NCBI GenBank assembly: GCA_003045865.1
Contig: PZPB01000014.1
Location: 1-47,157, forward strand
Length of the DNA stretch: 47,157 nucleotides
Direction of reading: 5' to 3'
DNA from: Bacteroidota bacterium
GTDB taxonomy: Bacteria; Bacteroidota; Bacteroidia; Flavobacteriales; Schleiferiaceae
Shown: positions 25,138 through 32,660 of the stretch, in pieces
Layout: each line of letters opens with the position of its first letter
Numbering within the stretch: position 1 is the stretch's first letter
Position numbers and translations under genes: made by a program
The notes under the pieces: model-generated
What the model saw: only the letters and a program-made list of their open reading frames with translations
Told to the model about the DNA's origin: nothing
Databases searched by the model: none

Positions 25138-26526
25138 TCAGGCATCTTGGGCGCCGAGGCGCAACTGATACAGCTCGAAATCGAATTCAGAAAATACTCC
25201 GAAAGCACTAAGCTCATCGACAACAACATGGCTCATTCTGCCAGCATTTACTTTGGTCTGCTTTTTAAAACTACTTAAGGTAGAAGCCATTATTCCCCCC
25301 GCCGCACGATATAAAGCTTCTCTTTCCAAGCGGGTAAATTTTTCCTGATCTAAAATGGCACTCAAACTATGTCCATTATGGCGATAGTAAGCCTTATTAT
25401 CGGGCCTTACAGTTAAAACCGAATCAGACTTAAACAGATGTAAAGTGTTTACCGCATCATCGATAATAGACGCTTCTGTAAAAGGATAATCGAGAGTGAG
25501 GGTAAGTACATTTTCAAATTGCAAACCTTGCTCTTGCGCATCATTAACCGCCAAAGCAACAGTTGCGCCTAAGGTTTGGTTGGGTCCCGCCAATTGCGCG
25601 GAACGTTCTAAAACTTTAACGCGCGCATCGCTCGAAAAAGCCTTCTGAGCGAAAGCGATAAGATCGGTATCTTCACTAATTATATATACCATTTTAGTAG
25701 TATTGGCCTTAAGAGCTTCTGCCACTCTCTGCTCTAAAACAGTAGCTTGATTACCCATTTTTAGTAAAGGCCAAGACTGTTTTTTAATGCGCGTATTACG
25801 GGCCGGAATTACCACTAAGGTAGAATCGGCCATTTCCTCTTTATTGAGAAAAGTTTCTTTAATAGCGCGGCGCGTTTCTAAAATTCGTTCTTCGTTGGTA
25901 GTTAAATTTTGACCGTGGCGACGATAGTAAAAAAGCGGACTATTAATATTGCTTACCGAAAAATGGGTGATAAACTTGAGCCATAAATCGTAGCCATCTT
26001 GGCAAGTGAAACTCTCATTGTATCCGCCAATCTTCTTTAAAAAGCTTAGTCTTATAATGGTGCATGCGCCATGCGCCGGTTGATCGTAGAGGGAAACTTC
26101 TTTTTCAAAATTATGTCGACGCTCTTCGCCGGTAATATTCCCTGTGGCATCTACATAATAATAATCTGGGAAAACCAAACCCAGCTCCTTATTGGCTTCT
26201 AAAAGCGCGGTCATTTTCTCAAGTGCTTCGGGTACTAAATAATCGTCGGCATCCAAGCGCATCAAATACTTCCCTTTAGCCACACGCATGGCTACATTAT
26301 TGGTGATATTTAAACCTTTATTCTGTTGATAGATAATGGTTACACCTTCTAAAGGGCGGTACTGCTCAATAATTTCTTTGCTATTATCGGTCGAGCCATC
26401 GTCGATAATTATCAGCTCGAAGTCTTCTAAAGTTTGATTTAAAACACTGGCTACACTCTGCTCGATAAAAGAGCCGTAGTTATAATTAGTGATGTAAACC
26501 GATACTAAGGGACTGTCTTTTCTCAT
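25138..26526 (-). CDS. GT2 glycosyltransferase fused to a cytidylyltransferase-like domain
   Basis: This 462-residue protein has two domains. Residues 1 to about 230 are a GT-A family 2 glycosyltransferase with DDGS (42-45) and the metal-binding DADD (92-95), plus CQDGYDLWLKF as the acceptor block. Residues from about 235 to 462 look like a NeuA-type nucleotidylyltransferase fold: LVVIPARNTR opening, the LTLDYPFTEASIIDDAV acidic block and the REALYRAAGG block. The catalytic loop that normally reads G-S-K-x4-K-N is replaced by NTRIKKQSW, so the domain may be inactive or have another substrate. It overlaps the next gene upstream by 4 nt. A CMP-sugar synthase fused to its transferase would channel product, but this is inference. 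Confidence 0.75.
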   Translation of the reverse strand: MRKDSPLVSVYITNYNYGSFIEQSVASVLNQTLEDFELIIIDDGSTDNSKEIIEQYRPLEGVTIIYQQNKGLNITNNVAMRVAKGKYLMRLDADDYLVPEALEKMTALLEANKELGLVFPDYYYVDATGNITGEERRHNFEKEVSLYDQPAHGACTIIRLSFLKKIGGYNESFTCQDGYDLWLKFITHFSVSNINSPLFYYRRHGQNLTTNEERILETRRAIKETFLNKEEMADSTLVVIPARNTRIKKQSWPLLKMGNQATVLEQRVAEALKANTTKMVYIISEDTDLIAFAQKAFSSDARVKVLERSAQLAGPNQTLGATVALAVNDAQEQGLQFENVLTLTLDYPFTEASIIDDAVNTLHLFKSDSVLTVRPDNKAYYRHNGHSLSAILDQEKFTRLEREALYRAAGGIMASTLSSFKKQTKVNAGRMSHVVVDELSAFGVFSEFDFELYQLRLGAQDA

Positions 26527-27146
26527 GTCCTTTCTTTTAATACTTTGGCAGGAATACCGCCTATTACTTTATAATCTTCGGCTGATTTGGTAACCACCGC
26601 ATTACTGCCAACCACCACGCCTTGACCTAATTCCACACCCGGTAAAATCACCACATGCGTTCCTAGCCAACAATCTTTTCCGAGCTTTATGGGCGCGTGA
26701 TCATACCCCTGATTTTGAACATTTTGGGAACGATCCTTAAAACCATGCATGCTCGTTTGTAAATAAACAAAGCCCGAAATAAGACTTTTTGCTCCCACGC
26801 GAATAGAATCGCCGCCATTAAAAACCGTGTATAATCCCACGCGCACGCCCTCCTCTAAATGCAGCTCTGCAGTATTAGTAGTTAAGAGGCGAACTCCTCG
26901 ATCAATACGCACATTAGAGCCAATCTCAATTTTAGAGTTTTGATGCACCCTAATTTCCACATTACGGCGCAACTCTACCTTTTCGCCAATTTTTAAAGTC
27001 GCCCCGCGATCAATCATTATTTTAGGAATAGAATCGCAAAGGAAGTCCCTACCGAATTGAACATTTCTACCCGAGTAGAAAAGTCGCGTTAAAGCTGCAT
27101 AAAAGCGTGGGCGAAAAGTGCGGATATAATACTGAGTGAGTCTCAT
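26523..27146 (-). CDS. Hexapeptide-repeat acyltransferase (copy 1)
   Basis: This 207-residue left-handed beta-helix acyltransferase is of the xenobiotic/maltose/serine O-acetyltransferase group. Its central part is a run of imperfect hexapeptide turns (for example IGEKVELRRNVEIRVH, then IEIGSNVRIDRGVRL), and the C-terminal catalytic coil contains KDCWLGTHVVILPGVELGQG. The catalytic histidine is probably in the MHGFKD segment. The N-terminal 25 residues are basic and amphipathic. It overlaps neighbours by 4 nt on both sides, so it belongs to the NeuB operon. It probably acetylates a sugar (O- or N-) of the surface glycan or its precursor. Confidence 0.85.
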   Translation of the reverse strand: MRLTQYYIRTFRPRFYAALTRLFYSGRNVQFGRDFLCDSIPKIMIDRGATLKIGEKVELRRNVEIRVHQNSKIEIGSNVRIDRGVRLLTTNTAELHLEEGVRVGLYTVFNGGDSIRVGAKSLISGFVYLQTSMHGFKDRSQNVQNQGYDHAPIKLGKDCWLGTHVVILPGVELGQGVVVGSNAVVTKSAEDYKVIGGIPAKVLKERT

Positions 27147-28159
27147 TCAAACATATCAAAGCTAAGTTTTTGGTGCGCCTCCAGGGCTACCAAAGCCTTT
27201 TTGCCAATTAATTTATCATAATCGCGCGCGTCTATACCATGATTAGGACGCAATACCGTTAAATTTTCGTCGCTTAAAATTTCACCTGCTTGTATCGCTT
27301 GCGCGGGATAAACTGCACGGCGAAAAGAAAGCTCATGACCATTATCAAGTTCAATTTGCGTTGGCACCTTTTGCGCCGAACCCTGTAAACTTTTAATGAG
27401 AGCAATTTCTTTAATCAAGGCTTTCACTTCATCGGGAGTTAAGGAAACTTTGTGATCGCGAAAAACTTTGCCCTCGCGCGTATCGGTGAAATGAAATTCC
27501 AAAACTTCAGCGCCCATTGCTACGGCGTAATTTAAAGCGGCCGAACCTTCGGTATGATCGGAATAGCCGATGGTTAAACCGGTTAATGTGCGGTAGCGCT
27601 GCATCACATTTAAATGCGCATCACCTGCATTAATAGGATACATACTTGTGCACTGCAAAACCGCCAGCATTTCTGGATTCTTGTAAACTGGATTAACGCC
27701 CTGAATAAAGTTTACCGCGTCTATTACTTCCGCTTCCGTTGATAAACCAGTGGAGATAATTAGTGGTTTCCCCAGATGTGCAGTTTCCCGCAAAACCGGA
27801 TAAGCTGTTAAGTCGCCGCTACCAATTTTATAAACAGGAATGTAGGGGTCAATCCAAGCCATCGCGCTTAAATCCCACACCGATGAGGTATAGCGTAAAC
27901 CCGCATCCGTCACCATTTTAGCGAGTTCTAAATGCTGCTCTTTCGCTAGTTCGAACTTTTTAAAATGCGCATTACGCTGCGGACTTTCCAAGCGAGAAAC
28001 AAGGGAGTCGCCCGTATATATTTGGAATTTAACCATGTCTACATCACAGTCGATAGCGAGCTGTGTAAGACGTTTAGCATATTCAAAATCGCCTTCGTGG
28101 TTACCGCCAATTTCAGCAATTAATAAAGGGCCGTGCTTACCTTGTAGTGGATTGCTCAT
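27143..28159 (-). CDS. NeuB-family nonulosonic acid synthase
   Basis: This 338-residue cytoplasmic enzyme condenses phosphoenolpyruvate with a six-carbon N-acyl sugar to make a nine-carbon acid (sialic, legionaminic or pseudaminic type). The TIM barrel has AEIGGNHEGD, VKFQIYTGD, KIGSGDLT, LQCTSMYP, IGYSDHTEG and LEFHFTD, whose His is a metal ligand; the residue before it is Phe where Arg or Lys is common. The C-terminal 65 residues form a SAF (antifreeze-like) domain, including FRRAVYPAQAIQAGE and LRPNHGI. Which acid is made cannot be told from sequence. It is flanked in the operon by a cytidylyltransferase gene (23-nt overlap) and an acetyltransferase gene. Confidence 0.9.
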   Translation of the reverse strand: MSNPLQGKHGPLLIAEIGGNHEGDFEYAKRLTQLAIDCDVDMVKFQIYTGDSLVSRLESPQRNAHFKKFELAKEQHLELAKMVTDAGLRYTSSVWDLSAMAWIDPYIPVYKIGSGDLTAYPVLRETAHLGKPLIISTGLSTEAEVIDAVNFIQGVNPVYKNPEMLAVLQCTSMYPINAGDAHLNVMQRYRTLTGLTIGYSDHTEGSAALNYAVAMGAEVLEFHFTDTREGKVFRDHKVSLTPDEVKALIKEIALIKSLQGSAQKVPTQIELDNGHELSFRRAVYPAQAIQAGEILSDENLTVLRPNHGIDARDYDKLIGKKALVALEAHQKLSFDMFE

Positions 28160-28889
28160 AGTTTTGATATAAGTGCAATAATTCTTTTAGTCCTAATTTC
28201 GTGTGAGGCAGATTAGCCTGCTGCATCATCCATTCTGTACGTTTAAAATCTTCGGCCGTATCCAGTGCCAACTGCAAACCCGCAGCTTCAGGAAACTCCG
28301 TATTCATCTGAAAATAATACGATCCCGAGTTTAGCCTTTCATATACTAAAGGCATTACGTGCTCCGTGTAATAGGCATCAGCCAAAATTTCCGGTAGTAA
28401 ATTCTCAAAATAGGTGGTGCGCACTATTTCCACGCTCATCCCTTTAGGGTAAGAACGGTCTTTAACATTGGAGATAAAATCGAAATTCCCACTATTAGAA
28501 AGTGCGAGCATTTGCTGGAGCAAGTGGCTATCCAAGAAGATATTATCGCCATTCATTCGGCAGAGGTAATCGCAATTTAATTGCAAGCCCGCTTGGTAAA
28601 AACGCTCCGCAACCTTGTCTAATGAACCACGATAAACTGCGATTCCTTGCTGTGCGACAAAATCGGCCAATGGATCATCACTACTTTCGCTACTTGTGGC
28701 CAAAATAATTTGCTCCGCTGGCACTACCTGTAAGAGTTTTTCAAGGATGTATAAGATAGACTCCTTCCCTTCTATTTGGCGTAAAGCCTTACCGGGTAAA
28801 CGCGAAGAAGACATGCGTGCTAAGAGTACTATGCCGGTTTTATTTTCGATCGCCAATCTTTTTTGCAGGCGTTCCGGCCCAAATTTCAT
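28137..28889 (-). CDS. SpsF/NeuA-like cytidylyltransferase
   Basis: This 250-residue nucleotidyltransferase of the CTP_transf_3 family resembles spore-coat SpsF more than classical NeuA. It has the nucleotide-binding opening LLARMSSSRLPGK (22-34), an RMNGDNIFLD acidic/metal block and the YPKGMSVEIV segment typical of the SpsF group. Beside a NeuB-type synthase it is the natural candidate to activate the nine-carbon acid with CMP. The ATG at 28889 makes it overlap the upstream acyltransferase gene by 50 nt. No closer start exists before Met26, which lies inside the catalytic loop, so the long overlap looks real. Confidence 0.82.
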   Translation of the reverse strand: MKFGPERLQKRLAIENKTGIVLLARMSSSRLPGKALRQIEGKESILYILEKLLQVVPAEQIILATSSESSDDPLADFVAQQGIAVYRGSLDKVAERFYQAGLQLNCDYLCRMNGDNIFLDSHLLQQMLALSNSGNFDFISNVKDRSYPKGMSVEIVRTTYFENLLPEILADAYYTEHVMPLVYERLNSGSYYFQMNTEFPEAAGLQLALDTAEDFKRTEWMMQQANLPHTKLGLKELLHLYQNYEQSTTR

Positions 28890-29385
28890 TAGGACCGATA
28901 TCCTTGTTTACTAGTGAATTAGCTGCTACCACGGCCCCATCTGCAATAGCGACCCCTTTTAAAATGGTAACATTACTGGCCAGCCAAACATCGTTTCCAA
29001 TAGTAATTGCTTCACTAGAATTCGCTTGCTGATTTATCCGTTCGCCCACCTTAATAGAATGATCACTATCCACCAAATAGACAAAAGGGGCAATAAGGCA
29101 ATCGTCGCCAATACTAATAGTGCTGGAAGCAAAAATAAATGTGTGATAGCCAATTGTGGTGCGCTTTCCAATTTTAATCTGTGCCTTGTCATTACAAGCA
29201 CAAATACGTGCACCCTCCTTAATTACCGCCGCTTCATCGACCGAAATATTGGCCGGAAAGCGCATAAACTCTACCCGCTTATCGATCCAAACACCCTTAC
29301 CAAGATGCCCCAATTTTGCGCCTAATCTAAAAGCGCGCCATCGGTTTAAAAAAGTGAATTTAAGATGCTTTCGCAGTTGGCTCAT
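28840..29385 (-). CDS. Hexapeptide-repeat acyltransferase (copy 2)
   Basis: This 181-residue left-handed beta-helix acyltransferase is related in fold to the one at 26523-27146. Hexapeptide turns run from residue 35 to the end (for example IKEGARICACNDKAQIKIG). The catalytic His is likely in VDSDHSIKVG, and the C-terminal coil is NDVWLASNVTILKGVAIADG. It is first in the minus-strand operon. A plausible role is N- or O-acylation of an amino sugar in the nonulosonic acid pathway (a PseH/LegH/NeuD-like step) or of the finished glycan; the sequence does not decide. Confidence 0.84.
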   Translation of the reverse strand: MSQLRKHLKFTFLNRWRAFRLGAKLGHLGKGVWIDKRVEFMRFPANISVDEAAVIKEGARICACNDKAQIKIGKRTTIGYHTFIFASSTISIGDDCLIAPFVYLVDSDHSIKVGERINQQANSSEAITIGNDVWLASNVTILKGVAIADGAVVAANSLVNKDIGPNEIWAGTPAKKIGDRK

Positions 29386-29464
29386 ACTAATTATTGGCTA
29401 AATCGCTTGGTTTTGTTCGCTTTCGCAGATGCTAAATAAGATGAATTCTACCTAAAATAGTGGG

Positions 29465-29472
29465 CAAAAGTA
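29465..29472 (-). promoter_or_regulatory. TAnnTTTG -7 box facing the NeuB operon
   Basis: Minus-strand TACTTTTG lies 79 nt upstream of the ATG at 29385. It is back-to-back with a matching box for the divergent gene, so the two may share regulation. Confidence 0.35.
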
Positions 29473-29500
29473 AGCTATCTCTCATGCACTACCTTATTCT

Positions 29501-29508
29501 TACTTTTG
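29501..29508 (+). promoter_or_regulatory. TAnnTTTG -7 box for the divergent gene at 29525
   Basis: TACTTTTG lies 16 nt upstream of the GTG start at 29525. Confidence 0.5.
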
Positions 29509-29524
29509 AAGCTAATTTTAAGAT

Positions 29525-30556
29525 GTGTTAAACAAAGATAAGATTAAGCGTTTTACCGCCGAGAATGCCCTTTTGGAGCAATTCATGTTTCACTTTTATC
29601 GCCTTCGTAATGCTAAGGCATTTCAACAAGAGGTTGAGCTAAGGCGAGATCTTAGCATTTTTGACTATCAGCGTTTAAGCAAAGATTTACCCTACGCCCC
29701 TAGCGAAAGAGTGATTGATAATAATTTATACGGTTACGCCCGCTATCTAAAGGAGTTCGCAGGCATTACGCAAGATTTGAAGGCCTATATGGAGCACGGA
29801 TTATTCTTGGGCCGAATCGTTCACCAAGATCAATATCACTGGCATTTCCCGCGCATCATTACCATGAGTGAAGGCAGAAGAGCCATCTTAAAAGATAAAA
29901 TTCCGCAAAAGGAAAGCATCGCCGTTGGCCCTTATATTCATTATGCCCCTAGTCTTTACAGAGATGCGCAAATGAAAAGCTTGAAGGAAAAACTTGGGAA
30001 AGTACTTTTAGTTTATCCATTCCACAGCATGAAAAATGTGAAGTCGAGCTTTAACTATTACGACTTAATTGAGGAGATCAAACGGGTCGGAAAAAACTAC
30101 GACTCGGTTTTAATTTCGCTGTACTATTTGGATGCTTTAGATAAAGATAAGCAGGAGGCCTATGCAAGCGAAGGGTTTCACTTGGTAAGTGCTGGCCATA
30201 AATTCGACCCTAATTTCGTAGCGCGTCAAAGGGCACATATCGAATTGGCCGATTTAACCATGAGCAACGGTATGGGCACACAAACAGGCTTTTGTATTTA
30301 CCTCAATAAACCCCACTACATTTTTCAGCAAGACATCAATCAACAAGCCATTAGTAAGCAGGAAAATCAGCGCTTTAATGCCAATTCTGCGGGAAGCGAT
30401 AAAGAATTAGTGGCGTACCAACGCAGCTACTTTTCGCAATTGTTTAGCGAGTTACGATCTGATATTAGTGAACACCAACGTGCTGAAACCGCCAAATTCT
30501 GGGGCTTTGAGTCCATTAAAACCAAGGATGAATTACGCGCTATTTGGCCGGAATAG
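29525..30556 (+). CDS. Unknown protein, possible GT-B-like glycosyltransferase
   Basis: This 343-residue protein is the only plus-strand gene in the polysaccharide region. The start is GTG 29525; an overlapping ATG at 29523 is in another frame and stops after two codons. No signal peptide or membrane helix. The N-terminal 60 residues are basic and helical. Recognisable blocks are HWHFPRIITMSEG, AVGPYIHYAP, VLLVYPFHSMKNV, LISLYYLDAL and the Gly-rich SNGMGTQTGFCIYLNKPHY. The last looks like the donor-side loop of GT-B enzymes, where a conserved G-x-G-T segment is followed by I-Y-L-x-K-P. I cannot name a family. Its end overlaps the convergent flippase gene by 17 nt. Role in glycan assembly is inferred from location. 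Confidence 0.6.
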   Translation: MLNKDKIKRFTAENALLEQFMFHFYRLRNAKAFQQEVELRRDLSIFDYQRLSKDLPYAPSERVIDNNLYGYARYLKEFAGITQDLKAYMEHGLFLGRIVHQDQYHWHFPRIITMSEGRRAILKDKIPQKESIAVGPYIHYAPSLYRDAQMKSLKEKLGKVLLVYPFHSMKNVKSSFNYYDLIEEIKRVGKNYDSVLISLYYLDALDKDKQEAYASEGFHLVSAGHKFDPNFVARQRAHIELADLTMSNGMGTQTGFCIYLNKPHYIFQQDINQQAISKQENQRFNANSAGSDKELVAYQRSYFSQLFSELRSDISEHQRAETAKFWGFESIKTKDELRAIWPE

Positions 30557-31793
30557 CATTGTTTTTCGCTTTCTGGAAAAAGTATAGCGCACTAACAGCC
30601 AGCAAAGCCTCCACACTCAATTTGGCCCATGCCGCCCCCAGTAACCCCGCGTAATCAATTAAAAACCAATTCAATAAAACAGAACCTAGCCCACCAAACA
30701 ATACCACCCATAAGTTATAGGAGTCGGCTTTTAAAACCATTAAGCCCTGTTTCATGGCAAAGTGACTAAGCGCAGTGAGGATAAAAACGGGGGCCATTAG
30801 CTGTAAGATGGGCGCCACGGAGAGGTAATCGGCTCCAAAAACCAGATTCACAAAAAAGCGCGGCCAAATCATTAAAACCGCTGATGCAAAACCCGTAATT
30901 ACCAAAGTTAGCAGCGCAAATTTGCGACGCTCCTGATAGAATCGCGCTAGATCTTCTTTGGCCAATTTAGCCAAGTATGGAAAAAGAGCCCCGCCAATTG
31001 GGGTAAAAAGAAAGCTCTGCCCCACTATTATCAACTTCATGGCTGCGGAAAATAGTCCCAACTCTTTTTCGGGTAAAAGAAAAGCCAGAAAAATGATGAT
31101 TCCAAAGGTATAAACCCGTGTAAAAAAGTGGGAGAGGAAAATATAAAAACCGGAACGTAAATAGGCCTTCACCAAGCGACTAGCCACCTTATGCCAGCGT
31201 AAAAGTGGGTAATGTTTATGAGCGTAAACCAGCGTTACCACAGAAGCCGAAATTTGCGCAAAGGAGTTAATGCCGCATACTAGGTAAAAATCCTCTCGCT
31301 CATGCAGAAGGGCAAAAATTAAAATCGCCGCAATAAGCTTGATACCAAAATTGGCTCCTGCCACTACGCCCAGTTTTTGCCGACCCTGAAATAAAAAATC
31401 GGGATACAAACCCCAACCAATCACGAAAGGAAAGGCAAAGAGCATAATCTTCCACTCGCTGCTGTACTCGGGAACAACAAAAAGTAGGAGCACAAAAAGT
31501 GCAGAGCTTAAAATTAACAAGAGCAGCTTGGCCTGCATTACGGTAGAATAAACCACTGAAATTCGACGAAAATCGTCTTTCAATTCGGCGATTTTCCGCG
31601 TAGCCGTAAATGTGAAACCATAGGTAACTATGGCAGAGAAGAAAAGTACCGTAACGGTGGCAAACTCAATACGGCCATAATTTTCGGGACCAACAATGCG
31701 GGTGATGTAAGGAAGAGTAACCAAGGGCAACAAATAATTGGCCGCCTGTGATATGCCTAAAAAACCGATATTCTTACCTAGCTGTCGGTTCAT
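30540..31793 (-). CDS. Wzx-type polysaccharide flippase
   Basis: This 417-residue inner-membrane protein has about twelve helices and the start typical of PST/MATE flippases (NIGFLGISQAANYLLPLVTLPYITRIVGPENYG). It would flip undecaprenyl-diphosphate-linked repeat units to the periplasm. The C-terminal half has AYLRSGFYIFLSHFF and a FGADYLSVAPILQLM block, both usual in the family. It overlaps the GT2 gene stop/start by 1 nt and is the last gene of the minus-strand group 35608-30540. Together with the WecA-like and Wzy-like proteins it completes a Wzx/Wzy-dependent pathway. Confidence 0.9.
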   Translation of the reverse strand: MNRQLGKNIGFLGISQAANYLLPLVTLPYITRIVGPENYGRIEFATVTVLFFSAIVTYGFTFTATRKIAELKDDFRRISVVYSTVMQAKLLLLILSSALFVLLLFVVPEYSSEWKIMLFAFPFVIGWGLYPDFLFQGRQKLGVVAGANFGIKLIAAILIFALLHEREDFYLVCGINSFAQISASVVTLVYAHKHYPLLRWHKVASRLVKAYLRSGFYIFLSHFFTRVYTFGIIIFLAFLLPEKELGLFSAAMKLIIVGQSFLFTPIGGALFPYLAKLAKEDLARFYQERRKFALLTLVITGFASAVLMIWPRFFVNLVFGADYLSVAPILQLMAPVFILTALSHFAMKQGLMVLKADSYNLWVVLFGGLGSVLLNWFLIDYAGLLGAAWAKLSVEALLAVSALYFFQKAKNNAIPAK

Positions 31794-32626
31794 TAACTAC
31801 TTTTTCTAATGCCGAGATAAAAGATCTTCACCAACCAAGGCGGCGATAATCGCACAATTGCTTTAGTTGTAAAGTGAAAAATATAATGCCAAGGTTTTAA
31901 CAAGCCCATGCGGTAAAGCTCATTAATTTCCCGCAGCTCATTTTTAAAATACTTCAATCCCCGCCTACGTTTGGTGAAAAAAGCTTCCCCCGTACGCGCC
32001 TTTACTAATACCTCTTGAATATTGGCCGTTTTATAACCATTCATAATAAAGCGTGCCCACAATTCGTAATCGTCGCCCACCGCACCGTAGTCTTTATAGG
32101 CCCCTAGCTTTTCTAAAGCCGACTTGCGGTACATTACGGTCATGTGATTAAAGGGACAACGCCAGCGGGCGTAAGCTTTCACTTCTGTATCCGTTTCAGG
32201 CAAACGACGAATGCCCTTGGCTTGCGCCATGTCCTCATCATATTCTTGAATCCAAGAACCAATAATGCTTAATTCGGAATCAGAATTAAGGAGGGATATT
32301 TGTTTTTCGAAGCGATGGCTTAAGCAAATATCATCGGCATCCATGCGGGCTAACCATTCGTGCTTCGCTTGGGCAATTCCTGCATTTAACGCTCCCGAAA
32401 GCCCTTGATTCTTCTCTAAAACACACCAATTTAAAGAAGGCAATTTTGCCTCCCAATATTTAGCCACTTCCTTTAATTGGGCATCAACAGGACCGTCTTG
32501 TACTAGTACTATCTCATCTGCCGGAAGGCTTTGTATGGCTAAACTTTCGAGGGCATCATGCAAATGCTCGGGATGGTCGCCCTGGTAGAAAGGCATTATT
32601 ACGCTAAAGGCCAAGTTACTTTTCAC
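31793..32626 (-). CDS. Family 2 glycosyltransferase
   Basis: This 277-residue GT-A enzyme has an opening FSVIMPFYQGDHPEHL, the nucleotide-binding VQDGPVD and the metal motif MDADD, followed by the acceptor-side GDDYELWARFI. The C-terminal 60 residues are basic and amphipathic (KTRRRG, then LLKPWHYIFHF), suggesting membrane association on the cytoplasmic face. Its sugar is unknown. It sits between the second WaaL/Wzy-like gene and the flippase gene. Confidence 0.9.
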   Translation of the reverse strand: MKSNLAFSVIMPFYQGDHPEHLHDALESLAIQSLPADEIVLVQDGPVDAQLKEVAKYWEAKLPSLNWCVLEKNQGLSGALNAGIAQAKHEWLARMDADDICLSHRFEKQISLLNSDSELSIIGSWIQEYDEDMAQAKGIRRLPETDTEVKAYARWRCPFNHMTVMYRKSALEKLGAYKDYGAVGDDYELWARFIMNGYKTANIQEVLVKARTGEAFFTKRRRGLKYFKNELREINELYRMGLLKPWHYIFHFTTKAIVRLSPPWLVKIFYLGIRKSS

Positions 32627-32660
32627 TTAGGTAGATGCTATCGCTGTATTAATTTGGTTT

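Noticed and set aside
29523-29531. ATG at 29523 as start of the unknown glycan gene
   Set aside because: It is in a different frame and meets a stop after two codons; the overlapping GTG at 29525 opens the long frame.
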